Part shown: positions 9,720 through 17,408 of the stretch, one piece after another
Numbering within the stretch: position 1 is the first letter of the stretch
How the letters are laid out: the number at the start of each line of letters is the position of its first letter
Notes under the pieces: generated by a model
What the model was told of the DNA's origin: nothing
Database searches by the model: none
The model's input: the letters and a program-made list of their open reading frames with translations, nothing else
Source: Fidelibacterota bacterium
GTDB taxonomy: Bacteria > Fidelibacterota > UBA8477 > JABMPR01
Reading direction: 5' to 3'
Length of the DNA stretch: 50,038 bases
Assembly (NCBI GenBank): GCA_018650795.1
Contig: JABIFG010000117.1
Span: forward strand, 1-50,038
Program-made: the position numbers and the translations under genes

Positions 9720-10940
9720 TTAGAAATGAGTGAAGTGAGTATGATCTTCGGCTAAATCTTTGATCAGCTTAATCTGCGTCTCAGTCAAAGATAAGCTCCG
9801 TCGTTTCATCATGAGCTCAGCTGTCTGTATGGCTTTGTCCAATTCATGGGTTCCATTGCCCCATGAGAACGAAGGTATTGCACGGGGTGGAAAATCAGGC
9901 TGGAAGACGTTACAAAATGATCCGATCAGGGTACCGGTATTCAATCGAACCCCAATGGCTGTTTTGCAATGATCTCCGATGATGGAGCCAAGAAATTGAC
10001 GACCACTTTCATAATTATTTCCATCCCAGGAAACGCGGATCTGCTGATAGTTGTTCTTCATATTGCTGGTGGATGTCCCAGCTCCCAGATTTATCCAGGA
10101 ACCCAGAATGGAATCACCTAAAAACCCATCGTGACTCTTATTTGAATAGGGATGGATGATACTGCCCTTGATTTCACCACCTAGATTGCATACCCTGCCC
10201 ACAACAGATTGCCTGATGAATGTGGAGGGTTTGAGAGAGCTTCGCTTTCCCAGATAAGATGGTCCCACGATGGAACTGAATGGACTGATTTTGCAATCTT
10301 GATCAATGATAATAGGTCCATTGCTAGCATCGAGATGTACAAATTTTCCAATCTGGGCTGTGTTATGGATGAAAATATTGCGATCAGTAATTGTAGAAAG
10401 GTCTGGGGGAAGCTTGGTAAGAATATTGTTGTCTTTTTGCCATAGCTTCACATCAAACTCTAGTGCAGGAGCGATATAATCCAGATAATCCCAGATCCAA
10501 TTAGGTTGATGCCTACAAATTTCTGAGTCACACTCTATTTTGTCTAAAGTGTTGAGCGCCTGGTGAAAGTCAGTAGAGAATTTCATTTCTGCCCCAGGTC
10601 GAGCAGCTACAATGTGGCCATCTATAACAACTGCAGTATTAGTAGAATCTTTTAAGATGCTCAATACACTGGGATAAATCCATGCCGGTGTGGCAGCATT
10701 TAGAAAGATGTCATCCTGATCAGCATTTCTGTTAATTTGTGTCTCAGTGTACTTCTCAGCGTGTTCTTTGGCCAGGATGGGACGCACCCAGAGTTGCACA
10801 GAATCTTTTGGTAGAATGCGTTGCGCCCTCTCCAGATTGGAATAAATGCCATAACGAAGCTCAGCGACGGATCGTAAAAGAGTTATGGGGCCAAAAGGGG
10901 AGAGATTCTCCGGTTCAAATAATATATGGGCGCTCATCAT
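9720..10940 (-). CDS. GlmU-like sugar-1-phosphate nucleotidyltransferase/acyltransferase, Bacteroidetes type
   Basis: 406 residues. The N-terminal part starts FEPENLSPFGPITLLRSVAELRYGI, the hallmark of the alternative GlmU family of Bacteroidetes-like bacteria (N-terminal nucleotidyltransferase, C-terminal left-handed beta-helix). From about residue 185 hexapeptide repeats are seen (IFIHNTAQIGKFVHLD, DQDCKISPFSSIVGPSYLG, GEIKGSIIHPYSNKSHDGFLGDSILGSW). The expected role is UDP-GlcNAc synthesis from glucosamine-1-phosphate, feeding peptidoglycan and lipopolysaccharide. It lies 30 nt upstream of the GH3 fusion gene on the same strand, giving a cell-wall-themed operon with that gene and dut. Two adjacent ATGs (10940 and 10937) follow AGGA; either could start. 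Confidence 0.82.
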   Translation of the reverse strand: MMSAHILFEPENLSPFGPITLLRSVAELRYGIYSNLERAQRILPKDSVQLWVRPILAKEHAEKYTETQINRNADQDDIFLNAATPAWIYPSVLSILKDSTNTAVVIDGHIVAARPGAEMKFSTDFHQALNTLDKIECDSEICRHQPNWIWDYLDYIAPALEFDVKLWQKDNNILTKLPPDLSTITDRNIFIHNTAQIGKFVHLDASNGPIIIDQDCKISPFSSIVGPSYLGKRSSLKPSTFIRQSVVGRVCNLGGEIKGSIIHPYSNKSHDGFLGDSILGSWINLGAGTSTSNMKNNYQQIRVSWDGNNYESGRQFLGSIIGDHCKTAIGVRLNTGTLIGSFCNVFQPDFPPRAIPSFSWGNGTHELDKAIQTAELMMKRRSLSLTETQIKLIKDLAEDHTHFTHF

Positions 10941-11101
10941 GTTATCCTGTTTTATGCTGTAATAAAATATCCAGTTAGAAGATATTACCTGTGCTTTTAT
11001 TCCCTGATTCAGGAACTTAGATAGCAGGATTTTGTCTATATTGAGTACTCACTTGAATCTAAGCCGACTCCCTGTTGAATCAACACACAAAGCCATAGCA
11101 T

Positions 11102-11128
11102 TAGTAAGTAAAAAAGATTAACTTACTA
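11102..11128. promoter_or_regulatory. inverted repeat upstream of the ROK gene
   Basis: TAGTAAGT (11102-11109) and ACTTACTA (11121-11128) form a perfect 8-bp inverted repeat with an 11-nt spacer, between two divergent genes. It could be an operator. No protein can be named from sequence alone. Confidence 0.4.
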
Positions 11129-11171
11129 CCCTGTTGCATACAAACTGAAAACAAAGATTGTAAAGTAGACA

Positions 11172-11213
11172 TCAACAAACTGATAATTTCATCGTATTGA
11201 TGCTGTTTGTTGA
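11172..11213. promoter_or_regulatory. second inverted repeat just upstream of the ROK start
   Basis: TCAACAAAC (11172-11180) and GTTTGTTGA (11205-11213) are perfect 9-bp arms around a 24-nt spacer that itself holds CATC-GTATT-GATG. The right arm ends about 15 nt before the ROK start codon, so it would be in the mRNA leader or overlap the start site. Candidate autoregulatory site. Confidence 0.4.
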
Positions 11214-11228
11214 GCTTTGGGGTTAGTC

Positions 11229-12479
11229 ATGAAAAAATCAAATTTCCATTTCGTCCGTCAAATTAATGAAATTTCTGTACTGCGTATTGTACGCGACGAA
11301 GGACCCATTTCCAGATCTGAAGTAGCCCGTCGCATGGGCGTTTCTAAAGTGATTATCGGTGGCATTGTCCGCCGTCTCATTGGAACCAATATTCTTTTCG
11401 AAATCGGTAAAGGGGAATCCACTGTTCAGGGTGGTCGCCGTCCGGTCATGTTGGAGTTTAATGCAAATGCTGGCCTGGCCATTGGAATTGAAATACATTT
11501 ACATCGAGCCACTATCCTCGTCACGAACATGAATGCAGAAATTGTACACGAAGGTGTCGTGAACTTCAATGATAACACTAATCCCAAGGGGATTCTAACC
11601 CGCATCATCAAATCGATTGAAAAGATGATTGGGGATCAGGAGAAAATGAATTCGATTCTGGGAGTAGGTATTGCTTTACCGGGACTCATTGACTATGAAT
11701 CTGGTTCCATCCTAACCACACACTCCTTGAAAGAGTGGGAAGGCTTCCCCATAAAATCTTTTCTTGAAAAGGCACTGGATACCAAAATCTACATGGAGAA
11801 TGATGTAAAGGCAATCACTCTGGGTGAATATCACTGGGGTGCTGGTCAACACGCGAAGAACGTGGTGTACATCTGGTTGGGTGAGGGTATTGGAGCAGGT
11901 ATCATCATCAATGGTGATATATATCGTGGCATCACTGCTTCTGCTGGCGAAATTGGCTATACTGAATTTTCTGCTCGAGGGATTAATCGTGGCAAATATC
12001 CCATTCTCTACCAGGATCAACGTCGATTTGGAGAGATTCTGACCACACCGCATCTTGAAAATTCACTGCAAAAGGCTGTAAATGCCAATGGCAGAATGAC
12101 AAGCCTCAAGGATTCTGAAATCAATCTTCAAAGCATCGCATCCGCTGCAAAGAATCATGATCCTCTCGCTCTTGATGCGCTGAATGAGTTTGGAGAAATT
12201 CTGGGTGTACTTACTATTGGTGTGATCAATTTATTCAATCCAGAGTTGATCATCATGGGTGGTCCGGTCATCGATAAGTGTCCCATGGTGCTTGAAGCAG
12301 CGACTCGGAGTGCCAAAGGAGATGTATTATTGGCTCCTGCTGAAATCGTTGAGATTAAAGCTGGCGCGTTGAAGAATCGGGCAGGGACGCTGGGAGCAGT
12401 GGGCATGGTTCTCCAAGATCTATTTAAACCACCAATTGTTAATCTTGCAACCTATCGGTCGCTGATTTTACCTGAATAA
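11229..12479 (+). CDS. ROK-family transcriptional regulator (NagC/XylR type)
   Basis: About 416 residues: an N-terminal winged helix (about 10-65, with SRSEVARRMGVSKVIIGGIVRRL) and then a ROK sugar-kinase fold. Marks of the fold are GVGIALPGLID, the catalytic-type motif ENDVKA near 190, and GEGIGAGIIINGDIYRG leading to AGEIGYTEF near 239. The CxCGxxGCxE zinc motif that normally follows in ROK proteins is absent (RGINRGKYPILYQDQ instead). ATG 11229 is preferred over the upstream TTG 11217 because GGGG lies 6 nt before it. The likely role is a sugar-responsive repressor or activator; the adjacent divergent GlmU-like/GH3 operon makes amino-sugar control plausible but unproven. Confidence 0.88.
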   Translation: MKKSNFHFVRQINEISVLRIVRDEGPISRSEVARRMGVSKVIIGGIVRRLIGTNILFEIGKGESTVQGGRRPVMLEFNANAGLAIGIEIHLHRATILVTNMNAEIVHEGVVNFNDNTNPKGILTRIIKSIEKMIGDQEKMNSILGVGIALPGLIDYESGSILTTHSLKEWEGFPIKSFLEKALDTKIYMENDVKAITLGEYHWGAGQHAKNVVYIWLGEGIGAGIIINGDIYRGITASAGEIGYTEFSARGINRGKYPILYQDQRRFGEILTTPHLENSLQKAVNANGRMTSLKDSEINLQSIASAAKNHDPLALDALNEFGEILGVLTIGVINLFNPELIIMGGPVIDKCPMVLEAATRSAKGDVLLAPAEIVEIKAGALKNRAGTLGAVGMVLQDLFKPPIVNLATYRSLILPE

Positions 12480-12485
12480 TTGGTA

Positions 12486-13217
12486 TTACTTGGAGGATCG
12501 GGAAATCTGGTCTCGGAGTATGGCTGCTTCCTCATAATTTTCAGAGAGCAGAGCCATTTGTAGCTCAATTTCAAGCTTTTCAAGCACTGGTAATTCGGTA
12601 GGGACGCCATCATCTGTGATACGGTGCTGTAATTCACGAAGCTGGAAAATTTCAGGACTTAAATCGGGCTGGGGGTCTTCGAGCACATTTTTATAGACAT
12701 GTTTGATCTGACGAACGCCCGCTTTTAAAATTCTCAAAGCTTCCAGCTTATCATTATCTTCGAGTTTTAGCATAGTTTTTGCGCTGGTATTCATCATCAT
12801 TACATAAGGTCTATGCTGCTGACTCGTAATGTTTTCAACGGTTCCAGCGTAATTAGCAATGACATTGAGAATATCAAGATTATGGCGCGTATCTCGGATA
12901 ACTCCTTGATAGTCTTTCAATTGATGAAGACTGAGATAGCGATGATAAAATTGCATCCCTTCCTGTCTCAAATTAAAGGATTGCCTCGGATCAAGCGTGA
13001 ACTCTTTTTCTTTGGCTGCGATCGATCTGTACAAGTCGAGATAGGACTCAAAACCCTCAGGACGATAGCCATCAGGTCGACCAGTGTATTCCATCTGGAT
13101 GAGACCAAGATCAACCCTCATCTGAATTAATTTCCGGTCATTTTTGGCCTGAATTATCCGGGCACTCACCGTAAGAGGGTCAAAGGGCCATTCGCTTAAT
13201 ATCTTGCTAATATCCAT
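12486..13217 (-). CDS. UVR-motif (UvrB/UvrC motif) protein
   Basis: 243 residues, no signal or membrane segment. The C terminus, LEKLEIELQMALLSENYEEAAILRDQIS, is a clear UVR motif, the short helical hairpin by which UvrB binds UvrC and which is also found in McsA and ClpC-type proteins. Residues 1-200 are largely helical and I do not recognise a domain there. The gene is convergent with the ROK gene, with only 6 nt between stop codons. No role can be assigned beyond a protein-protein contact through the UVR hairpin. Confidence 0.75.
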   Translation of the reverse strand: MDISKILSEWPFDPLTVSARIIQAKNDRKLIQMRVDLGLIQMEYTGRPDGYRPEGFESYLDLYRSIAAKEKEFTLDPRQSFNLRQEGMQFYHRYLSLHQLKDYQGVIRDTRHNLDILNVIANYAGTVENITSQQHRPYVMMMNTSAKTMLKLEDNDKLEALRILKAGVRQIKHVYKNVLEDPQPDLSPEIFQLRELQHRITDDGVPTELPVLEKLEIELQMALLSENYEEAAILRDQISRSSK

Positions 13218-13275
13218 GGCGTCTAATTAAATCAGAACTCAATGTTCCACAATGAGATTCTTAATTTACTCATAC

Positions 13276-13295
13276 CACCCGAATTAATTCGGGTG
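13276..13295. repeat. 20-bp perfect palindrome, copy 1
   Basis: CACCCGAATTAATTCGGGTG. The identical 20-mer is the core of the terminator at 46623-46657. Here it lies between two divergent genes and has no T tract, so it cannot be a terminator for either; an operator or a REP-like element is possible. Confidence 0.6.
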
Positions 13296-13313
13296 CTAGC
13301 AGAGACTGCAAAA

Positions 13314-13369
13314 CTTCTAACATCTAACTTCTAACTTCTGTCTTCTGAATTCTCAATTCTAGCTTCTTC
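13314..13369 (+). repeat. degenerate heptamer array, eight units
   Basis: CTTCTAA, CATCTAA, CTTCTAA, CTTCTGT, CTTCTGA, ATTCTCA, ATTCTAG, CTTCTTC: eight units in unbroken 7-nt register, each with TC at positions 3-4. It lies 25 nt upstream of the DDAH-like start and therefore occupies the place of its promoter or leader. Confidence 0.75.
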
Positions 13370-13393
13370 CTGCTTCTGTCCTATCTTGACTCG

Positions 13394-14332
13394 ATGAATG
13401 CACACTTACACAATAGAGAAATAATCCTGCTGGGCTTAGCGCCTATAACCAAAGACGTACATGGCATGTGGCATAAAGGGTACCCAATCCATCAGGGTGA
13501 GACAGAATCCAGTATCAATTTTGCCACACTTTATGCACACGAAAAGGGGATTATTCCGGATCAATCACTGCTTAGACAGGAGTGGTTAAACTTTGTTGAC
13601 ACCTTGTTGACGGCGGGTTTCCATCTCCACATCGTGCCTTTTCCAGATGAGTTGAACCGCCCTGATAGCCTCTATCATGATGCTGTTTTTATCCGCGATA
13701 GCGGAATAATATTTCGTGGTATCTGGATAAAGAGTCGTTTTAGTGTAAAAGACCGGATATATGAAGGTGAATTCCATACAAAACTGATTGAAAGCAAATT
13801 AGGCAAGACTGTGGTTACTTTGCCCGAGGGAGCCTTGCTTGAAGGTGGTGATATCAACTATCTGGAAACCAGTCGAGGTAGCTATTATTTTGGGGGTCTG
13901 TCGCGTTCTAATAAGGCAGGGCATGATTTCGTTCGAGGCATCATTCGCCCCGATCACTATATCCTAGTAGAATCTGAAGGATATCATCTGGATACGGTGT
14001 TTACACCAGTCGTCACTGTGGACAACGAGATGGCCGCAGTCATTATCACCGCCAATATGCTCAGTGAAAAAAGCATGCAGGAAATTCGCTCTTTAGGTGT
14101 GAAAATCATGGAAGTATCTCAGATGGACTCATCCGGGGTAGAGGATCAACTGGGGGATTATGCAGTCAATGCCTTGATCGCTCCGGGAATAATGGTGAAT
14201 AGCAGCAAATTCTCAACACCTGGCATCGAAGAACAATTGACTGAATTGGGTATTCAACGCTATGTGACTCCCCTGACCAGCTTCCGTTATGCTGGTGGTT
14301 CAGTTCACTGTCTCACCAACGAAGTCTACTAG
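13394..14332 (+). CDS. dimethylarginine dimethylaminohydrolase / arginine-deiminase-like hydrolase
   Basis: 312 residues, cytosolic. It has the pentein-fold pattern of DDAH: HDAVFIRD (95-102), LEGGDINYL (149-157), the histidine motif GYHLDTVFTPV (196-206), and the catalytic cysteine in GGSVHCLTNEV (Cys306) close to the end. Such enzymes hydrolyse guanidino groups of methylated arginine or related compounds to citrulline and an amine. Length and cysteine position fit DDAH better than the roughly 400-residue arginine deiminase. The substrate is not proven. There is no clear Shine-Dalgarno, and a heptamer array sits immediately upstream. No arginine-pathway genes are adjacent. Confidence 0.75.
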   Translation: MNAHLHNREIILLGLAPITKDVHGMWHKGYPIHQGETESSINFATLYAHEKGIIPDQSLLRQEWLNFVDTLLTAGFHLHIVPFPDELNRPDSLYHDAVFIRDSGIIFRGIWIKSRFSVKDRIYEGEFHTKLIESKLGKTVVTLPEGALLEGGDINYLETSRGSYYFGGLSRSNKAGHDFVRGIIRPDHYILVESEGYHLDTVFTPVVTVDNEMAAVIITANMLSEKSMQEIRSLGVKIMEVSQMDSSGVEDQLGDYAVNALIAPGIMVNSSKFSTPGIEEQLTELGIQRYVTPLTSFRYAGGSVHCLTNEVY

Positions 14333-14374
14333 AATAATTCTTTTCATACTTTGGTAAATATGGGACCCGTCTCC

Positions 14375-14429
14375 GTTCCGACTTACTGTCGGAACTACGC
14401 CGTGGTTATCCTGACAACCTTGTCGGGAT
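14375..14429. other. two tandem hairpins between convergent genes
   Basis: GTTCCGAC (14375-14382) pairs perfectly with GTCGGAAC (14388-14395). ATCCTGACAA (14408-14417) pairs with TTGTCGGGAT (14420-14429), with one G-T. No plus-strand T tract follows. They may protect or end the DDAH mRNA, or be an intergenic repeat; the piece CGCCGTGGT is shared with 4112-4120. Confidence 0.4.
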
Positions 14430-14457
14430 AAAAAAAAGACCGGTGATTCACCGGTCT
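14430..14457 (-). terminator. Rho-independent terminator of rpsT
   Basis: Hairpin AGACCGGTG / CACCGGTCT (14437-14445, 14449-14457) with a 3-nt loop. The A run at 14430-14436 is a T run on the minus strand, so it ends the rpsT transcript. Confidence 0.88.
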
Positions 14458-14501
14458 AAATAACACCATAGTCGTAGCGACTATAAAATGGGAAAAGCGT
14501 C

Positions 14502-14756
14502 TTAAGAAAAGGTAGCCATATGTTTGGCTATGCGTGATTTCTGATTGGCAGCTTTATTCTTATGGATAATTCCATTTCCAGCAACCTTATCAATAATAAC
14601 CATAGCGGAATGTCCGAGAGCAGTTGCGTTCTCGGCATTGTCTGCAGCCATAGCTTTTTTGATAGCACTTTTCATCATTGAATTATAATGTTTATTGCGT
14701 ATACGAGCTTTTTCAGCTTGTCTGATACGTTTTGCGATAGTTTTTGTTACGGGCAT
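14502..14756 (-). CDS. rpsT: 30S ribosomal protein S20
   Basis: 84 residues, very basic. It starts MPVTKTIAKRIRQAEKARIRN and has the conserved KNKAANQKSRIAKH stretch near the C terminus, both typical of bS20, which binds 16S rRNA early in 30S assembly. GAGGAG lies upstream of the ATG. It is monocistronic, with a consensus promoter at 14787-14815 and a terminator at 14430-14457. Confidence 0.96.
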   Translation of the reverse strand: MPVTKTIAKRIRQAEKARIRNKHYNSMMKSAIKKAMAADNAENATALGHSAMVIIDKVAGNGIIHKNKAANQKSRIAKHMATFS

Positions 14757-14786
14757 ATTTATTCATTCTCCTCAAAAATGCCCGCG

Positions 14787-14815
14787 AATATAGATGCGCA
14801 CTACACCTCTGTCAA
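14787..14815 (-). promoter_or_regulatory. sigma70-type promoter of rpsT
   Basis: Minus strand TTGACA (14815-14810), exactly 17 nt, TATATT (14792-14787). The -35 is the full consensus. The start near 14780 gives a leader of about 25 nt containing GAGGAG. Confidence 0.88.
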
Positions 14816-15031
14816 CGCTTTAAGTGGAAATAAAAATCAAGCATTTGCACGTCCTTAAGTCTGAGTAATCCATACTAAATAATTTTCTAATTCGAAAATT
14901 CTGTTTTTGCTTTGCCTCATTTCCTCCTACCTTAACGAATATTTTGTTATGTTGCGATATGAAGAGTTTTAAACATCATGTCTTAAAACTTGAAATATTT
15001 TGGCGATATCGTCACTCAGGAGGAGAGTAAG

Positions 15032-15736
15032 ATGAGCGATCGGATAGAAGAAATCAAAGATTCCTTGAGGTTGGTTCCTCTATTTTCGGATTTAAATGAC
15101 AAAGTACTCGCACGACTTGCTGAGGTTTGTCAGGAAAAATCCTATGATAAAGATCAGCATATCCTCCACCAGGAACAGTCAGGAGACAATTTTTTTATAA
15201 TTGAGAGTGGTTCGGTTAAGGTCACCCGTTTGGCAGAAGATGGTCGTGAAGCAGTGCTGGCCTTCCTGCGTGAAGGCGATTTCTTTGGTGAATTGGCTAT
15301 CCTGGATGGTGAAACCAGATCAGCCAACGTCATTACCCTGAGTGAATGCAAAATTCAAACAATTAACCGACGCGAATTTTTAGATCTCCTGGATCACCAT
15401 CCCTCGGTGGCCACAGCCTTGCTCATGGAATTAGCACTGCGCCTACGGAAAACTGATATGCATTTGGAGTATTTGACACTCAGCGATGCTGAAGGTAAAA
15501 TTGCTTCGATCCTCATCGGATTAGCTGAAGAAAATGGAACCTATAAGATGGGCGACGTGACCTTGGGGAACATGCCCATGCAACAGGATATTGCCAACAT
15601 GGCCGGAACGACACGCGAAACGGTTTCTCGCATGATGAAAAAACTGGAAGAGAAAAACTGGCTAACCAGGGATGGACAAAAAGTAATCATTCGTAAATAC
15701 GGTAAATTTAAGGAAATATATCAGCTCAAATTCTGA
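15032..15736 (+). CDS. Crp/Fnr-family transcriptional regulator
   Basis: 234 residues: cyclic-nucleotide-binding-like beta barrel (about 20-135, with GDFFGELAILDGETRSANV) followed by a Crp-type helix-turn-helix (about 160-225, with MPMQQDIANMAGTTRETVSRMMKKLEEKNWL). There is no N-terminal cysteine cluster, so it is not an FNR-type iron-sulfur sensor. In GELAILDGETRSANV the arginine expected to bind the cAMP phosphate is present, so a nucleotide ligand is possible. The frame is open from 14990, but ATG 15032 follows AGGAGGAG by 6-8 nt and is clearly the start. meaB follows after 10 nt, suggesting cotranscription. Confidence 0.92.
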   Translation: MSDRIEEIKDSLRLVPLFSDLNDKVLARLAEVCQEKSYDKDQHILHQEQSGDNFFIIESGSVKVTRLAEDGREAVLAFLREGDFFGELAILDGETRSANVITLSECKIQTINRREFLDLLDHHPSVATALLMELALRLRKTDMHLEYLTLSDAEGKIASILIGLAEENGTYKMGDVTLGNMPMQQDIANMAGTTRETVSRMMKKLEEKNWLTRDGQKVIIRKYGKFKEIYQLKF

Positions 15737-15746
15737 TTCTATTACC

Positions 15747-16700
15747 ATGAAAATTGATCTCAATGGAATATTAGATTCCAAGCGCCTGGCCATTTCCCGG
15801 GCGCTTTCATTTGTAGAGAATACTGATAATCTTGATATGGCTATCACTGATGCCTTGTTTCAGCATCTCGGTCGTGCCTATCGTATTGGTGTTACCGGTC
15901 CTCCTGGAGCAGGGAAAAGTTCGCTGGTTGATCGGATCATTAGCTATTGGCGTAATCAAGACAAGCGCATTGCTGTGATATCTGTTGATCCCACCAGTCC
16001 GTTCACAGGGGGAGCCATTCTGGGTGATCGTGTCCGCATGGGTAGGCACTATGCTGACAAAGGTGTCTTCATTCGGTCTATGGCCACGCGGGGTAATCAC
16101 GGGGGCTTAGCGCTACGGGCTCAGGATGCTGCAGATATTTTTGATGCGGCTGGCTTTGATATTATTGTCTACGAAACTGTGGGAGTGGGGCAGGTGGAGT
16201 TGGATGTGGCCAAAGCAGCCGATACAACACTGGTTGTGCTAGTCCCTGAATCCGGCGATGACATTCAGGCAATGAAAGCGGGTCTCATGGAAATTGCCGA
16301 CCTGTTTATTATTAATAAGTCAGATAGACAGGGTGCCAATCAGGCTTTCGCCCAAATTCAATCCATGCTTGAGATGAGACATCCAGAAAAAGGATTGTGG
16401 CCACCCCAGGTAATAAAAACCAGTGCACTGAAAGATGAAGGCATTACTACTTTAACGGACGCACTGGTTGAGCATCGTCAATATTTAAATGAACATGGTA
16501 TCATCCGTCAGAATTTCAGGGATAGAATTTTATTTAAAATCAAATCTCATATTGAAGAAAATGTTCTGCATACATTTTGGAGCGAAGAAAGACGAAAACT
16601 ACTCGATCAAGCCATGACGACGGATAGTGTTAAAAACATCTTACCTGGGAAAATTGTGGATTCTCTTTTGAAGGATGAAGCGAAGTCGCCTCAGGTTTAG
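15747..16700 (+). CDS. meaB: MeaB/ArgK-type G3E-related GTPase
   Basis: 317 residues. The P-loop is GVTGPPGAGKSSL (48-60), then VISVDPTSPFTGGAILGDRVRM and IRSMATRGNHGGLA, the signature of MeaB (methylmalonyl-CoA mutase-associated GTPase); the guanine motif is NKSD. MeaB gates and protects loading of adenosylcobalamin into methylmalonyl-CoA mutase. No mutase or B12 gene is in the window, so the partner must be elsewhere. It is 10 nt downstream of the Crp/Fnr gene and convergent with the pseudopilin. Confidence 0.92.
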   Translation: MKIDLNGILDSKRLAISRALSFVENTDNLDMAITDALFQHLGRAYRIGVTGPPGAGKSSLVDRIISYWRNQDKRIAVISVDPTSPFTGGAILGDRVRMGRHYADKGVFIRSMATRGNHGGLALRAQDAADIFDAAGFDIIVYETVGVGQVELDVAKAADTTLVVLVPESGDDIQAMKAGLMEIADLFIINKSDRQGANQAFAQIQSMLEMRHPEKGLWPPQVIKTSALKDEGITTLTDALVEHRQYLNEHGIIRQNFRDRILFKIKSHIEENVLHTFWSEERRKLLDQAMTTDSVKNILPGKIVDSLLKDEAKSPQV

Positions 16701-16730
16701 ATTTTTTAAGATACCCGAGCGAATCGAAGA

Positions 16731-17204
16731 CTATTCATCAACATTTACATCCCAATCTTGAAATTCACCATCCTGGTTGAGGGAGCGATGTAACTCCATT
16801 ACATCACCGCGGTGAACCCCTATCAGGTAGATTGAACCACCTCCCTGGTAGTAATAGGACATTTCAGTGAAATTATTACCGTCTAATTCACCAGATTTAA
16901 TGGTGTGCCAGTCCTGGGTCATAACCTTGCCCAATTCTTCTGTAGGATAAACACCCCACTCGCCATAATACGCTCGGACTTCGTTCCGTATTGATCCCAG
17001 GGCAGCCTCACCTTCAGCTCTGATTGCTTTTTCAATACCACCCCGGTAGATGGGCACAGCAACTGCAGCCAAAATTCCAATGATAAGGATGACAATCATG
17101 AGCTCCACCAGACTGAATCCAGATTTAGAATTATTTAGGGAAGCATAGCCTGCTAAGCCAGGTCGCTTAATTTTTTGTAGGCACATTCGATTCATAATCA
17201 GCAT
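16731..17204 (-). CDS. type IV pilin-like / type II pseudopilin precursor
   Basis: 157 residues. The prepilin peptidase site is SKSG-FSLVELMIVILIIGILAAVAVPIY: glycine 29, methylation phenylalanine 30, and glutamate at +5 of the mature protein, followed by the hydrophobic helix. The mature body of about 128 residues is small and ends in acidic DWDVNVDE. The leader is long (up to 28 residues) if the first ATG is used; ATGs at residues 4 and 7 give shorter ones, and no convincing Shine-Dalgarno decides. No pilus assembly or secretion genes are nearby, so it is an orphan. It may be a minor pilin or a pseudopilin. Confidence 0.85.
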   Translation of the reverse strand: MLIMNRMCLQKIKRPGLAGYASLNNSKSGFSLVELMIVILIIGILAAVAVPIYRGGIEKAIRAEGEAALGSIRNEVRAYYGEWGVYPTEELGKVMTQDWHTIKSGELDGNNFTEMSYYYQGGGSIYLIGVHRGDVMELHRSLNQDGEFQDWDVNVDE

Positions 17205-17273
17205 ATAACATAAAACAGGACATGAGGGAATTCAAACTCAATAATTCCATGTATTAATGGTGCAGAGATTAAT

Positions 17274-17358
17274 TGTTCATGACATATTTTGATTTGATAT
17301 CGTTGGCATATTCAGGAATCCGCTATTTACCAAAAGGGGGGTAGAAATGTTCATGACA
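17274..17358. promoter_or_regulatory. direct repeat TGTTCATGACA upstream of tatC
   Basis: TGTTCATGACA occurs at 17274-17284 and again at 17348-17358, 74 nt apart, in the divergent space between the pseudopilin and tatC. Each contains the palindrome TCATGA. Possible regulator sites; weak. Confidence 0.25.
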
Positions 17359-17408
17359 ACACTCAATTGAGGTTTGTCTCACCTCTAATCCTTTTATCTT
17401 AATAGACT

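Noticed and set aside
11141-11213. Riboswitch or T-box in the ROK leader
   Set aside because: Only simple inverted repeats are seen; no conserved riboswitch core could be recognised.
13314-13369. Heptamer arrays as a CRISPR array
   Set aside because: Unit length is 7 nt with no spacers and no cas genes; not a CRISPR.
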